Positions 1 to 10,743 are shown, counted from the first letter of the stretch. The stretch is 64,000 bases of DNA from Planococcaceae bacterium Storch 2/2-2 (GCA_009740415.1 WOYE01000009.1:124001-188000); one strand, 5' to 3'. Program-made: numbers and translations. The notes: generated from the sequence alone by a model not told the origin.

Positions 1-456
<456 letters not shown>

Positions 457-457
<1 letters not shown>

Positions 458-687
458 TGTTATATCCATCAGTAGATGCTTTAAAAGAAAAGGTCGATTC
501 GAAATATACACTCGTTTCACTCGCTGCGAAACGAGCTCGTGAAATGCAAGAGCAAGATTTATACATGCTTGAAAAAGATAGTTACAAAGCACATAAGCAC
601 GTCGGAAAAGCACTTGAAGAAGTCGTTGCAGGTGTGTTGCTTCCGAAAGAACAAGACGAATCCATCATTTACGAAGACGAAATCTAA
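457..687 (+). CDS. rpoZ: RNA polymerase omega subunit
   Basis: This 76-residue protein is the omega subunit, which helps the beta-prime subunit fold and join RNA polymerase. The N-terminus [20 protein letters not shown] and the following AAKRAREM match Bacillales omega proteins closely. The start ATG at 457 shares its A with the gmk stop (TAATG), and an AGGGGAAG Shine-Dalgarno stretch lies just before it. A longer frame from 397 exists but would run inside gmk and has no ribosome site. The acidic C-terminal tail (about residues 64-76) is typical. A strong hairpin follows, so the gmk-rpoZ transcript probably ends there at least in part. Confidence 0.96.
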
Positions 688-696
688 TACAACCGA

Positions 697-736
697 ACAC
701 TCCCTTCAACGCATGCGTTTTGAAGGGAGTGTTTTT
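697..736 (+). terminator. Rho-independent terminator after rpoZ
   Basis: The arms ACACTCCCTTCA (697-708) and TGAAGGGAGTGT (721-732) are perfect inverted repeats of 12 bp around an 11 to 12 base loop, and the second arm runs into a T tract. The coaBC ribosome site follows within 10 bases, so the next gene is either read through or has its own promoter that I could not pick out. Confidence 0.9.
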
Positions 737-751
737 ATAGGGGGAACGAAA

Positions 752-1957
752 ATGGAAAAGAAAAAAATAGTCGTAGCTGTTACTGGCGGAATCGCTGTGT
801 ATAAGGCGGTGACGCTCGTCAGTCGTCTCGTGCAAGATCAGTATGACGTCCGTGTGATCATGACCCCGTCTGCGACGAAGTTTGTTACGCCGTTGACGTT
901 TCAAGTCATGTCGAAAAATGATGTGTATACGGATACATTCGACGAAAAAGTGTCATCGGAAATCGCACATATCGCTTTATCGGATTGGGCGGATGCGTTC
1001 GTCATCGTCCCAGCGACAGCGAACGTCATCGGAAAATTAGCGAACGGCATTGCGGATGAAATGGTGACGACGACATTACTCGCGACGCAAGCACCTGTCT
1101 TTATCGCGCCTGCGATGAACGTCGACATGTATGCGAACCGCGCGGTCGTACGAAATATGGAGCGTCTTCGTGAAGATGGGTACCGTTTCATCGAACCGGA
1201 CGACGGTTATTTAGCGTGCGGTTACGTCGGAAAAGGACGACTCGCTGAGCCAGAACATATAAAAGAGGTGTTGGATGCTCATTTTGAACCGTCGGATGCG
1301 GACGTCCCTTTACGTGGGAAACGTGTCGTCGTGACAGCAGGCCCGACGTTAGAGCGGATCGACCCTGTTCGGTATGTATCTAATTTTTCAAGTGGAAAAA
1401 TGGGGTTTGCGATGGCGACAGCAGCGCGTGATTTAGGCGCGGACGTTACCCTCATCGCCGGTCCTGTTTCATTGGAAACGCCAGATGGAGTGACGCGTAT
1501 TGACGTGGAAAGTGCAGCCGATATGTTCGAAGCGGTCATCAGTCGATTTGACGAGGCGGATCTCGTCGTGAAGTCGGCGGCCGTCGCTGATTATCGACCG
1601 GCTGTCGTCGCTGATCAAAAGATGAAAAAACAAGAAGGCGATGCATCGATTCCGCTCGAACGGACGACGGATATTTTAAAAACGCTCGGGGAACGAAAAA
1701 AGGGGCAGTTGCTCGTCGGATTTGCAGCGGAGACGAACGATGCGATCGCATACGGTCGTGGAAAGTTAGAAAAGAAAAATGCGGATTACATTATCGTCAA
1801 CGACGTCACGAATCCAGAAGGCGGTTTCGGTTCGGATACGAACGTCGTCACCTTGCTCGGTAAAGAAGGATTCGAACACGATTATCCAGCGACAGAGAAA
1901 GAGCAACTGGCGCGCTTGATCCTTCGTGAAATTGTAGCACGCGAGTGGTCGATGTAA
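752..1957 (+). CDS. coaBC: Bifunctional phosphopantothenoylcysteine decarboxylase / phosphopantothenate-cysteine ligase
   Basis: This 401-residue protein carries out two steps of coenzyme A synthesis: it joins cysteine to 4'-phosphopantothenate and then decarboxylates the product. The N-terminal CoaC flavoprotein half (about 1-180) starts KIVVAVTGGIAVYK and carries the APAMNVDMY motif and a later ACGYVGKGRLAEP segment with its cysteine. The C-terminal CoaB half (about 185-400) has RVVVTAGPT and the VRYVSNFSSGKMG motif, plus the KKNADYIIVNDV segment. The start at 752 follows a GGGGAACG ribosome site. Longer in-frame extensions run through the terminator and rpoZ and are not credible. The stop is directly followed by the priA start. 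Confidence 0.95.
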   Translation: MEKKKIVVAVTGGIAVYKAVTLVSRLVQDQYDVRVIMTPSATKFVTPLTFQVMSKNDVYTDTFDEKVSSEIAHIALSDWADAFVIVPATANVIGKLANGIADEMVTTTLLATQAPVFIAPAMNVDMYANRAVVRNMERLREDGYRFIEPDDGYLACGYVGKGRLAEPEHIKEVLDAHFEPSDADVPLRGKRVVVTAGPTLERIDPVRYVSNFSSGKMGFAMATAARDLGADVTLIAGPVSLETPDGVTRIDVESAADMFEAVISRFDEADLVVKSAAVADYRPAVVADQKMKKQEGDASIPLERTTDILKTLGERKKGQLLVGFAAETNDAIAYGRGKLEKKNADYIIVNDVTNPEGGFGSDTNVVTLLGKEGFEHDYPATEKEQLARLILREIVAREWSM

Positions 1958-4351
1958 ATGATTGCACGAGTGATCGTCGATGTGGCGAGTTATGCGATCG
2001 ACCGTCCATTTGACTATCGTGTACCCGAGCCACTTGAACGAGTCGTTCAAGTCGGGAGCCGTGTCGAAGTATCGTTCGGCCGTCGACGTGTGATCGGTTA
2101 CATCGTTGAATTAACAAATACGACGGACGTACCGGAAGGGAAATTAAAGCGATTTTCTCGTCTGATCGATGTCGAGCCCGCTTTACCGACCGAGCTCGTT
2201 CATTTGTCGGAAAAAGTAGCGCGCGAGACCGTCTGTTTTCGAATCGATGCGCTGCAAGTGATGCTCCCGAGCGCGATGCGCGCGACGTATGAGAAAGAAG
2301 TCGTTCATTGTGGAGGAGAGCTCGGTGCGCTCGCACCTTACTTTCAAAAGAAAGAACGAGTGCCATTGAAATCGATCGATGAAACGGACTGGCCGCTCGT
2401 TCAAACGTTGCAACGTAATGGGACCGTGGCGTTAGAAACGCTCATTCGCCAACAGACGAAGAAAAAAATGGAACGGGTCCTTCACTTTCCGTCACGGGAA
2501 GCGATCGATGAAGCGTTGGAAGAAACATCCGCTCGCGCCCATCGTCAAAAAGACTTTTTGCAATGGATGAAAGAGCAAACGGTCCAGTCGATGCCGTTTC
2601 GACGAGCGGTCGAACGGTCAGGCATTTCATCTTCCGTCATACAAACGGTGATCGAGCGCGGTATTTGTACAGTGACAGAAGAAGAAGTGTATCGAGAAGT
2701 CGAAGCATCGGAACTTCAAGCGGATGAAAAACTCGTATTGACGGAAGAGCAGACGGTCGCGTATGAAGCGATCTGTGATGCGGTCGATGCGAAACGGCAA
2801 GAGACTTTTCTCGTTCACGGTGTGACAGGGAGCGGAAAGACGGAACTTTATTTGCAATCGATCGAACACGTGTTGGCTCGTGGTGAACAAGCGATCGTTC
2901 TCGTTCCTGAAATTGCGCTCACGCCACAAATGAGCGCTCGGTTCCAGCAGCGATTCGGAGACCGAGTCGCTCTCATGCATAGCGGATTATCACAAGGGGA
3001 AAAATACGATGAATGGCGGAAAGTGAGACGTGGCGAAGTCGACGTCGTCGTCGGAGCACGTTCAGCGGTGTACGCTCCGTTTACGAATTTAGGATTGATC
3101 GTCGTCGATGAAGAACACGAATCGTCGTACAAACAAGAAGATACACCGCGCTATCACGCTCGCGACGTAGCGATTTGGCGTGCGACGTACCATCGTTGTC
3201 CGGTCTTATTAGGAAGTGCGACACCGTCACTCGAGTCGTTTGCACGAGCGCAAAAAGGGGTGTATACGTTACTGTCGATGACGAAGCGAGCGAACGACTT
3301 TCCGATGCCGAGCGTCGAAGTCGTTGATATGCGGGAGGAGTTGCGCACAGGGAACCGTTCGATGTTTTCGACGCGACTCGTTGAATCGATTGAACAAACG
3401 TTGGAAAGAGGCGAACAGATCGTCCTCTTTTTAAACCGTCGAGGGTTTTCATCGTTCGTTCTTTGTCGAGATTGTGGAACAGTCGTCGAATGTCCGCATT
3501 GCGACATTTCGTTAACGTATCACCGTTCGACCGAGCGGTTGAAGTGTCACTATTGCGACTACGAACGTCCGGTCCCTCAACAATGTCCGAACTGTCAAAG
3601 CGAACATATTCGCTTTTTCGGAACCGGTACGCAAAAAGCGGAAGTCGAATTGAAAAAAGTCTTTCCACAAGCGCGTGTCATTCGGATGGACGTCGATACG
3701 ACCCGACGAAAAGGAGCGCACGAGAAATTGTTAAAATCATTTGGCGACGGAGAGGCCGATATTTTACTCGGTACACAAATGATCGCGAAAGGACTCGACT
3801 TTCCGAACATTACACTCGTCGGCGTTCTCGCCGCAGACTCCGCGCTTCACCTCGCTGATTTTCGAGCCGCGGAGCGAACGTTCCAATTGTTGACGCAAGT
3901 GAGCGGTCGAGCGGGGCGTGCTGCATTAGAAGGGCACGTCGTCGTACAAACGTACAGCCCGGAACATTATGCGATTGAACTAGCGAAAGCACAAAAGTAT
4001 GAGCCGTTTTATGAACGTGAAATGAACAACCGTCGCCGATTCGGGTATCCGCCGTACTACTTCATCGTACTTTTACGATTTAGTCATCCGTCGTTAACGA
4101 AAGCGATTCAGTACGCGGAACGAGGAGCGGACTATTTGCGATCGCGACTTCACGCTCCGACGGAAGTGATCGGTCCTGCTCCAGCGACAGTGAGCCGTGT
4201 CAACGATAGATATCGGTACCAATGTTTGATAAAATATAAAAATGATGACCAGTTGCACGATGTACTCGCTCAATTGATGCATATGTATCGGACGAACTGG
4301 ATGAAAGATGACCTTCGATTGCTCATTAATGTCGAACCGTCATCGATATGA
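1958..4351 (+). CDS. priA: Primosomal protein N' (replication restart helicase PriA)
   Basis: PriA recognises stalled forks and loads the replicative helicase. The 797-residue length fits the family. An N-terminal DNA-binding region (about 1-110) is followed by a superfamily 2 helicase core: Walker A GVTGSGKTELY near residues 288-298 and the DEEH box near 384-387. A zinc-binding insertion with eight cysteines lies at about 500-546 (C-x2-C, C-x2-C, C-x2-C, C-x2-C), and motif VSGRAGRA lies near 650. The ATG at 1958 is the base right after the coaBC stop. I see no clear Shine-Dalgarno site before it, so translation may be coupled to coaBC. Ranking by gene order and motifs together leaves no real alternative. 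Confidence 0.96.
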   Translation: MIARVIVDVASYAIDRPFDYRVPEPLERVVQVGSRVEVSFGRRRVIGYIVELTNTTDVPEGKLKRFSRLIDVEPALPTELVHLSEKVARETVCFRIDALQVMLPSAMRATYEKEVVHCGGELGALAPYFQKKERVPLKSIDETDWPLVQTLQRNGTVALETLIRQQTKKKMERVLHFPSREAIDEALEETSARAHRQKDFLQWMKEQTVQSMPFRRAVERSGISSSVIQTVIERGICTVTEEEVYREVEASELQADEKLVLTEEQTVAYEAICDAVDAKRQETFLVHGVTGSGKTELYLQSIEHVLARGEQAIVLVPEIALTPQMSARFQQRFGDRVALMHSGLSQGEKYDEWRKVRRGEVDVVVGARSAVYAPFTNLGLIVVDEEHESSYKQEDTPRYHARDVAIWRATYHRCPVLLGSATPSLESFARAQKGVYTLLSMTKRANDFPMPSVEVVDMREELRTGNRSMFSTRLVESIEQTLERGEQIVLFLNRRGFSSFVLCRDCGTVVECPHCDISLTYHRSTERLKCHYCDYERPVPQQCPNCQSEHIRFFGTGTQKAEVELKKVFPQARVIRMDVDTTRRKGAHEKLLKSFGDGEADILLGTQMIAKGLDFPNITLVGVLAADSALHLADFRAAERTFQLLTQVSGRAGRAALEGHVVVQTYSPEHYAIELAKAQKYEPFYEREMNNRRRFGYPPYYFIVLLRFSHPSLTKAIQYAERGADYLRSRLHAPTEVIGPAPATVSRVNDRYRYQCLIKYKNDDQLHDVLAQLMHMYRTNWMKDDLRLLINVEPSSI

Positions 4352-4364
4352 AAGAGGCGAAAAG

Positions 4365-4844
4365 ATGCGCACGATTCAACAATTAAGTGGAAAAGAAAAT
4401 AGGTGTCAAGACGTCGAAGTGTTCGATGAAACATTGCACGAACTGATCGAACGTCTCACCCGTACGTTGCATGCGACCGACGGAGTCGGATTGTCGGCGC
4501 CACAAATCGGTGTGAATAAAAAAGTGACCGTTCTCGATTTCCAAGATGGACGAGAACCGCTCGAACTGATCAACCCGGTATTAGTCCGCTATTTCGGTGA
4601 AGCGACTGAAATGGAAGGTTGTTTAAGTTACCGTGGGATTTACGGTGAAGTGACACGGCCAGAAGCGATTCAAGTAGAAGCGCAAGATCGGAACGGCGAC
4701 GTGTTCGAAATTACAGCGGAGTCGTTCGAAGCGCGCGCCATTTTACACGAAATGGATCATTTAGTCGGCGTGCCGTTTGAGAAGAAATTGAAAAACCGAG
4801 TAACGGAAGAACAGTTTGACGCATTAGAGGAGGATATGAATTGA
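4365..4844 (+). CDS. def: Peptide deformylase
   Basis: This 159-residue metalloenzyme removes the formyl group from the N-terminal methionine of new proteins. All three family motifs are present: [10 protein letters not shown] (residues 40-49), EGCLS (85-88 with metal ligand C86), and HEMDH (128-132, ligands H128 and H132, catalytic E129). The last is followed by LVGV where most members have LDG, a small change outside the ligands. The ATG at 4365 lies after an AGAGGCG ribosome site; the longer frame from 4308 runs inside priA. The gene overlaps fmt by four bases, and Def and Fmt act on opposite ends of the same formyl cycle. Confidence 0.95.
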   Translation: MRTIQQLSGKENRCQDVEVFDETLHELIERLTRTLHATDGVGLSAPQIGVNKKVTVLDFQDGREPLELINPVLVRYFGEATEMEGCLSYRGIYGEVTRPEAIQVEAQDRNGDVFEITAESFEARAILHEMDHLVGVPFEKKLKNRVTEEQFDALEEDMN

Positions 4845-5782
4845 CGAAAATAGTATTTATGGGAACGCCGCATTTTTCGGTCCCTATTTTATCGATGTTG
4901 AAAGAAGAAGGGTACGACGTAGTAGCTGTCGTGACGCAACCTGATCGTCCTGTCGGTCGAAAGCGCGTATTGACGCCGCCGCCTGTCAAAGAAGAAGCGG
5001 TACGACTCGGCATTCCTGTCATTCAACCGGAACGTTTGCGGACGAAAGAAGAAGCGGAAGAAGTGATGGCTTTAGAAGCCGACTTGATCGTAACGGCTGC
5101 ATTCGGTCAAATTTTACCAAAAGAGTTGCTAGAACAGCCTCGCCTTGGCAGTGTGAACGTTCACGCGTCACTATTACCGAAGTACCGTGGAGGCGCACCG
5201 ATTCACCAAGCGATCATCGACGGTGAGAAAGAAACCGGTGTGACGATCATGTACATGGTAGAACAACTTGATGCAGGTGATATCATTGCGCAACGAGCGA
5301 TTCCAATTACGGATGAAGACGACACAGGAACGATGTTCGAACGGTTGTCGATCGTCGGTCGCGACCTTTTGAAAGAGACGTTACCTTCGATCATCGACGG
5401 GACGAATGAGCGCGTACCTCAACGAGAAGAAGAAGCGACATTCGCAAGTAACATTACACGGGAGCAAGAGCGGATCGATTGGACGCGTTCAGCACGAGAC
5501 GTGTTCAACCAAGTGCGTGGACTTCATCCGTGGCCGGTCGCTTATACGACGTTCGATCAAGAGCGTGTCAAAGTGTGGGAAACTGCATTGCATGAGATGA
5601 CGGGTGATGAAACACCAGGGACGATTTTAGCGATAGAAGACGACCGAATTGTCGTACAAACAGGAGAGGGTGAATCGATCGGCATTACGGTCATTCAACC
5701 GCCTGGTAAGAAAAAGATGGACGCGGAACAGTTCATCCGTGGAAACGGCGATAAGTGGAAAAAAGGAGACCGGTTCGAATGA
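4841..5782 (+). CDS. fmt: Methionyl-tRNA formyltransferase
   Basis: Fmt puts a formyl group from 10-formyl-tetrahydrofolate on initiator Met-tRNA. The protein has 313 residues, the usual length. It opens with [15 protein letters not shown], has the N-terminal Rossmann domain, and carries the [16 protein letters not shown] catalytic segment (about residues 107-122, with the family Asn-His-Asp residues around it: NVHAS just before and DAGDI later). A C-terminal OB-like domain fills residues 205-313. The start is TTG at 4841 within the def stop (TTGA overlap), with AGAGGAGG about 8 bases upstream. The next ATG lies within the conserved start of the protein, so TTG is preferred. Confidence 0.95.
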   Translation: MTKIVFMGTPHFSVPILSMLKEEGYDVVAVVTQPDRPVGRKRVLTPPPVKEEAVRLGIPVIQPERLRTKEEAEEVMALEADLIVTAAFGQILPKELLEQPRLGSVNVHASLLPKYRGGAPIHQAIIDGEKETGVTIMYMVEQLDAGDIIAQRAIPITDEDDTGTMFERLSIVGRDLLKETLPSIIDGTNERVPQREEEATFASNITREQERIDWTRSARDVFNQVRGLHPWPVAYTTFDQERVKVWETALHEMTGDETPGTILAIEDDRIVVQTGEGESIGITVIQPPGKKKMDAEQFIRGNGDKWKKGDRFE

Positions 5783-7125
5783 GTAAACGCACGAGACATG
5801 TGCGCCCGATGAAAGGGAACGTACGCGACGCAGCACTTTCGCTCTTATTACAAGTGAATGAGGCGGGAAGCTATAGCAACATCGCATTGAATGAAACGAT
5901 TCAACGTTACGAGTTGAGCGACAAAGATCGTCGCCTATTAACAGAGCTCGTCTACGGCACGTTGCAACATCAACAAACGTTAGATTATTACGTGTCGCCA
6001 TACGTTCGAGGAAAATTAGAACCGTGGGTACGAGAGTTGTTACGACTGTCGATTTATCAAAAAGAATATTTAACGAAAATTCCTGATCGAGCGATCGTTC
6101 ATGAAGCGGTCGAAATTTCAAAACGCCGTGGACATAAAGGTGTTCAATCGATGGTCAATGGCATTTTGAGAAGCTATTTGCGAAAAGGACCAGCTTCACT
6201 CGATGCGATTGAAGATCCAGTCGAGCGTTTAGCGATTGAAACGAGCCATCCCGTTTGGATGATCGACCGTTGGATTGAGCAGTACGGTGAAGAAGAAGCA
6301 GAGGCGATCGCATTTGCGAACAATGAACGCCCGCTCCAATCGGCTCGACTCCACGTCGATGATGAGTCGATCGTCGATGAGTTACGAGAAGAAGGAATGC
6401 CGGTTGAACGGAGTCCATTAACGAGCCGTGCGATCGTTTCAGAAGAAGGAAACTTCGCTTTGACGAACGCGTACCGAGAAGGAAAAATTACGATTCAAGA
6501 CGAAAGCTCGATGCTCGCTGTCGAAGCGCTCGCATTAGAGCCCGGCATGACGGCGCTCGACCTTTGTGCAGCACCAGGTGGCAAAACGACGTACATCGCA
6601 GAGCTCGTCGGCGAAAAAGGGCGTGTGTACGCACATGACCTTCACGCCCATAAAATACCGAAAATCGAAGAGCAAGCGAATCGGTTACATTTAACGAATA
6701 TCGAAGCGAGCGAACTAGACGGTGTGCTCGTCGGGGAACGTTATGAAAAAGGAACGTTCGACCGTATTTTAGTCGATGCGCCATGTAGCGGATTCGGTGT
6801 CATTCGTCGGAAACCGGAAATTAAATATACGAAAAATGATCGAGATGTAGAAATGCTCACTCATTTACAATATAAGCTCGTGAAAGAAGCGATCCCGTTA
6901 TTGAAAGTAGGAGGACGACTCGTTTACAGCACGTGTACGATCGATCAACGAGAAAATGAAGGGGTCGTTGACCGTCTATTATCAACGATCGACGGCATCC
7001 AACTCATTCGAGAGACCGATGTCCATGATCGATTAGGAATCGAAGAAGCAACGATTCAACTCCTTCCACACGAAGATGAAACGGACGGTTTTTTCATCGC
7101 GATTTTTGAAAAAGTAAGTGAGTGA
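5779..7125 (+). CDS. rsmB: 16S rRNA (cytosine-967 C5) methyltransferase RsmB
   Basis: RsmB methylates C967 (E. coli numbering) of 16S rRNA. The 448-residue protein has an N-terminal NusB-like helical domain (about 15-140) and a SAM-dependent methyltransferase domain (about 165-445). The SAM motif [16 protein letters not shown] is clear. The two catalytic cysteines sit in [15 protein letters not shown] and [13 protein letters not shown]. The start ATG at 5779 overlaps the fmt stop (ATGA) and has AAAAGGAG 9 bases upstream; a GTG 24 bases earlier is less likely. In B. subtilis rlmN comes next; here the prpC frame follows directly. Confidence 0.95.
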   Translation: MSKRTRHVRPMKGNVRDAALSLLLQVNEAGSYSNIALNETIQRYELSDKDRRLLTELVYGTLQHQQTLDYYVSPYVRGKLEPWVRELLRLSIYQKEYLTKIPDRAIVHEAVEISKRRGHKGVQSMVNGILRSYLRKGPASLDAIEDPVERLAIETSHPVWMIDRWIEQYGEEEAEAIAFANNERPLQSARLHVDDESIVDELREEGMPVERSPLTSRAIVSEEGNFALTNAYREGKITIQDESSMLAVEALALEPGMTALDLCAAPGGKTTYIAELVGEKGRVYAHDLHAHKIPKIEEQANRLHLTNIEASELDGVLVGERYEKGTFDRILVDAPCSGFGVIRRKPEIKYTKNDRDVEMLTHLQYKLVKEAIPLLKVGGRLVYSTCTIDQRENEGVVDRLLSTIDGIQLIRETDVHDRLGIEEATIQLLPHEDETDGFFIAIFEKVSE

Positions 7126-7148
7126 CAGTCGGAAAAGGAGGTGCTGTC

Positions 7149-7907
7149 GTGCGATATGAAGTGTTATCAGATATCGGAAGAAAACGAACGACAAACGAAG
7201 ATCGGGCGGCAGTTTTTGTCCCTGAACATCAACCTTTTCCTTTGCTCGCGGTAATCGCAGATGGAATGGGTGGACATAAAGGGGGCGACTTTGCCAGTGA
7301 GACGGTCGTTCGAACGATCGGAGAACGCTTTTTACAAATATCCGATTACGACGTTTTACGAGCGCGTTGGCGCGATTGGCTCATCGGAACGATTCAAGAA
7401 GTGAACTACGATTTGTATGACATTGCTCTAAGAGAAGAACAATATAACGGGATGGGGACGACGCTTGACGTCGTTCTCATTTATGAAGAACGTGTCTTCA
7501 TCGCGCACGTTGGCGATAGTCGCGTATACCGAATCGGTCGAGACGAAGCGATCCAAGTGACGAAAGACCATTCGTACGTAAACGTATTGATCGATAGCGG
7601 TGAAATTACGCGTGAAGAAGCGAAAGTTCATCCGCAACGAAACTGGATTGTGAAAGCGGTCGGAACGGAACGCCGCATTGACGTCGATCTCTATACGTTT
7701 GAGCGTTCGGAAGAGACGTTGCTTTTACTTTGTACAGACGGGTTGAGCAATAAGATCGATCTCGATGAAATGGTAACGTTCGTTACACGCTCAGCACCGT
7801 TGAAGGAACGCGCCCAGTCGCTCATCGACGTAGCGAATGAACGAGGCGGAGAAGATAACATTTCGGTCATTCTCGTGGAATCAGTGAAAGAGGAGGTGGA
7901 AGGATGA
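7149..7907 (+). CDS. prpC: PP2C-type protein serine/threonine phosphatase
   Basis: PrpC removes phosphates from proteins modified by the neighbouring kinase PrkC. The 252-residue sequence shows the metal-dependent PP2C motifs: an early TNED, DGMGGHKGGD (about residues 36-45), HVGDSRVYR (about 117-125), DHS, and DGLSNKID plus a late GGEDN near the end. GTG at 7149 is the chosen start because AAGGAGGTG sits 7 bases upstream and the protein then begins MRYEVLSDIGRKR like its relatives. An upstream GTG at 7122 overlaps the rsmB stop but lacks a ribosome site. The gene overlaps prkC by four bases, the standard phosphatase-kinase arrangement. Confidence 0.94.
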   Translation: MRYEVLSDIGRKRTTNEDRAAVFVPEHQPFPLLAVIADGMGGHKGGDFASETVVRTIGERFLQISDYDVLRARWRDWLIGTIQEVNYDLYDIALREEQYNGMGTTLDVVLIYEERVFIAHVGDSRVYRIGRDEAIQVTKDHSYVNVLIDSGEITREEAKVHPQRNWIVKAVGTERRIDVDLYTFERSEETLLLLCTDGLSNKIDLDEMVTFVTRSAPLKERAQSLIDVANERGGEDNISVILVESVKEEVEG

Positions 7908-9847
7908 TTGGACAACGAATCGGTAACCGGTACAAATTGTTATCTGTGCTCGGTGAAGGTGGCATGTCCCGTGTTTATTTAGCACACGATATGATTTTAG
8001 ACCGCGACGTAGCGGTGAAAATATTACATTACGATTTCGAGGACGAACAAGAGTTAGAAAAGCGATTTCAACGGGAAGCGTTATCGGCGACGAGTTTGTC
8101 GCATCCGAACATCGTCAGCATTTACGACGTCGGTGAAGATGATCGCTCGCATTATCTCGTCATGGAGTATGTAAAAGGAGAGACGTTGAAAAGCTACGTG
8201 CAACGAGTCGGTCCGCTCTCACCGAAACGAGCGGTTGAGATTATGCAACAGTTGACGTCGGCGATCGCTCATGCACACCATAATGGCATCGTTCACCGGG
8301 ATATTAAACCACAAAACGTTCTCGTCGACGAAGACGGAACGGTAAAAATTACCGATTTCGGCATTGCGATGGCGCTTCATGCGACTGCCCATACGAAAAC
8401 GAATTCGGTCGTAGGAACCGTCCATTATTTATCTCCTGAACAAGCGCGCGGTGGAATGGCGACGAAGCGATCGGATTTGTATTCTCTCGGCATCGTATTT
8501 TATGAGTTATTGACGGGAGAATTGCCATTTGCCGCAGAAACAGCAGTAGCGATCGCGTTGAAACATTTACAAGAAGACATTCCGTCCGTTCGGGCAAAAG
8601 ATCCGAGCATTCCACAAAGTGTTGAAAACGTCATTTTGAAATCGACCGCTAAAAAAATTGAAGATCGTTACGAGTCAGCGGATGCGATGTACGATGATTT
8701 AATTACCGTACTCGACGACGATCGACGTAACGAACCGAGGTATACGGTGTTTTACGACGAAGATGCGACGAAAGTGATGCCTGCGATTAAAGAAGTGAAA
8801 GAAGAGCAGTTGGAAAAGGAAGAGACGGTCGCTCCACTATCGAAACAAGAAGAACCGAAGAAACGATCGAAAAAAGGGTGGTGGATCGGTGGTGGATTAC
8901 TCCTTGTAATCGGTCTCCTTTTATTACCTCTCATCCTTTCGACACCGAAAGTGGAAGTGCCTGATGTCGTCGGGTTAGAAGAGGTGGAAGCGCGCGATCA
9001 AGTGACAGCGAGTGGATTGAAAGTGAAGGAAGCGATCGAAGGACCATCCGATGAACAAGAAAAAGGCCACGTATTCCGTACAGTACCGAAAGCGGGCGAT
9101 AAGCGCGAAAGTGGTTCTGACGTGACGTTGTACGTCAGTACAGGCAAAGAGACCGTTCCTTTCGGAAACTACGTCGGCAAACCGTTCGATCAAGCGACTC
9201 GTCAGTTAGCAGAACTCGACTTCAGTGACATCGAAGTAGAACGTATGTTTAGCGACTACGACGAAGGTGTCATCGTCGAGCAAAACATTTCGCCTGGAGC
9301 GGAAGTGATTCCAGCAGAAACGACGGTTCATTTCAAAGTGAGTAAAGGCCAAGAGATGAAAAAGCTCGCACAATTAGTAGGAAAGACGGAGAGCGAACTG
9401 AATGAATATGCGGAAGAGTCAGGGTTTGACATTCGCATCGTTCGAGAAGAGTTTTCAGAAAAGGTGGAAGCAGGACATGTCATTTCTCAACGTCCTGAAG
9501 CGGGAGAACAAATGAAAAAAGGTGACGTCGTCGATGTCGTTTTATCGAAAGGCCCTCCTGCCAAACCGTTGAAACAGATCGTTCAATCGGTATTCATCCC
9601 GTACGAAGAGCCTGAATGGGATGAAGAAGAGGAAGAAGAACCGGAACGTGAAGAACAGTGGATTCGAATTTACGTTCAAGACCGAAAACATTCGATGACC
9701 GATCCGGTCGAGGAGTTCAGTATTACGAAAGATGTGAAAAAGAGAATTACGATCGAGTTAGAAGAAGGTCAACGCGGCGGCTACCGAATTATGAGAAATA
9801 ATACGGTGATCGAAGAAGAAATGTTCGATTATAAAGACGCGAAATAG
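7904..9847 (+). CDS. prkC: Membrane serine/threonine kinase with PASTA repeats
   Basis: This 647-residue kinase is a Hanks-type sensor. The cytoplasmic kinase domain (about 10-270) has the glycine loop GEGGMSRVY, catalytic K in VAVKIL, HRDIKPQN and DFG, and an activation loop with several Thr/Ser (TKTNSVVGT). A basic stretch and one membrane segment (about 324-345, GLLLVIGLLLLPL) follow. Outside are three PASTA repeats (about 348-560), which in relatives bind peptidoglycan or muropeptides. After a run of acidic residues (about 570-585) there is a C-terminal domain of about 65 residues that may be Ig-like. The start ATG at 7904 has GAGGAGGTGG upstream. Confidence 0.95.
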   Translation: MIGQRIGNRYKLLSVLGEGGMSRVYLAHDMILDRDVAVKILHYDFEDEQELEKRFQREALSATSLSHPNIVSIYDVGEDDRSHYLVMEYVKGETLKSYVQRVGPLSPKRAVEIMQQLTSAIAHAHHNGIVHRDIKPQNVLVDEDGTVKITDFGIAMALHATAHTKTNSVVGTVHYLSPEQARGGMATKRSDLYSLGIVFYELLTGELPFAAETAVAIALKHLQEDIPSVRAKDPSIPQSVENVILKSTAKKIEDRYESADAMYDDLITVLDDDRRNEPRYTVFYDEDATKVMPAIKEVKEEQLEKEETVAPLSKQEEPKKRSKKGWWIGGGLLLVIGLLLLPLILSTPKVEVPDVVGLEEVEARDQVTASGLKVKEAIEGPSDEQEKGHVFRTVPKAGDKRESGSDVTLYVSTGKETVPFGNYVGKPFDQATRQLAELDFSDIEVERMFSDYDEGVIVEQNISPGAEVIPAETTVHFKVSKGQEMKKLAQLVGKTESELNEYAEESGFDIRIVREEFSEKVEAGHVISQRPEAGEQMKKGDVVDVVLSKGPPAKPLKQIVQSVFIPYEEPEWDEEEEEEPEREEQWIRIYVQDRKHSMTDPVEEFSITKDVKKRITIELEEGQRGGYRIMRNNTVIEEEMFDYKDAK

Positions 9848-9856
9848 GAGGGTATT

Positions 9857-10741
9857 ATGGAGCGAGGACAAATTAGAAAAATTAACCGAGACGTCTATGA
9901 AGTGACGATCGGTGAAGAAATCGTAATGGCGACGGGACGCGGTGTATTTAGAAAGCGAAAAGTGCACCCGCTCGTCGGAGATGCCGTTTCAGTGGAACGA
10001 CAAGGTGAGGGAGAAGAAGCGCTCATTACGGAAGTGCACGAACGACGTAATTCACTCGTCCGGCCACCGATTGCGAACGTCGATCAAGCGATGCTCGTCT
10101 TCTCTATTGTAGAGCCGAAAATGAGTTACCATTTGCTCGATCGCTTTTTAGCGGTGTTTGAATATCATTCGATCTCGCCTTTCATCTGTTTGACGAAAGC
10201 GGATGTGGCGAGTGAAGAGGAACTTCAATCCGTGCGCGAACAGATGGCCTACTATACAGCACTTGGATACGAAGTGATCGAAACGTATAAAGGCGATGAG
10301 ACGCTCGCTCAACGGTTAGCTGTGCTCTTTGAAGGAAAGACGACCGTTCTGGCGGGTCAGTCTGGTGTAGGGAAGTCGACGATTTTAAATACGATCGCTC
10401 CTCAACTCGCCCTTGAAACAGCAGCGATTTCGACAGCGCTCGGTCGAGGCCGACATACGACACGTAACGTCGTATTAAATCCTTTATTCGGTGGGCTCGT
10501 CGCAGATACACCAGGGTTCAGTTCCATCGATTTTGAAGGAATTGAAAAAGAAGAGTTACGGTACCAATTCGTCGAAATGGGACGCATTGGGGAAGGATGT
10601 AAGTTCAGAGGGTGCCTCCATTTAAAAGAGCCGAAATGCGCCGTGAAAGCAGCGGTCGAAACGGGAGAAATCGCACCACATCGTTACGCGCACTATGAAC
10701 AATTTATGGAAGAAATAATGAATCGAAAGCCGAGGTATTGA
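9857..10741 (+). CDS. rsgA: Ribosome small subunit-dependent GTPase RsgA
   Basis: RsgA helps late maturation of the 30S subunit. The 294-residue protein has the family's circularly permuted GTPase order: an N-terminal OB fold (about 1-70), the G4 motif TKAD (about 113-116), then G1 GQSGVGKST and G3 DTPG. A C-terminal zinc site is visible as C-KFRG-C, H and C in the segment [14 protein letters not shown]. The ATG at 9857 follows AGGAGGG. The gene overlaps or abuts rpe, as in B. subtilis cpgA-rpe. Confidence 0.95.
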   Translation: MERGQIRKINRDVYEVTIGEEIVMATGRGVFRKRKVHPLVGDAVSVERQGEGEEALITEVHERRNSLVRPPIANVDQAMLVFSIVEPKMSYHLLDRFLAVFEYHSISPFICLTKADVASEEELQSVREQMAYYTALGYEVIETYKGDETLAQRLAVLFEGKTTVLAGQSGVGKSTILNTIAPQLALETAAISTALGRGRHTTRNVVLNPLFGGLVADTPGFSSIDFEGIEKEELRYQFVEMGRIGEGCKFRGCLHLKEPKCAVKAAVETGEIAPHRYAHYEQFMEEIMNRKPRY

Positions 10742-10743
10742 CA

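Noticed and set aside
1848-2366. Minus-strand frame of 172 codons spanning the coaBC-priA junction
   Set aside because: It covers the well-supported ends of two genes in antisense and has no start signal.
3081-3668. Minus-strand frame of 195 codons within priA
   Set aside because: The product is Arg/Ser-rich without any family likeness, as expected of a shadow frame; priA on the plus strand is unmistakable.
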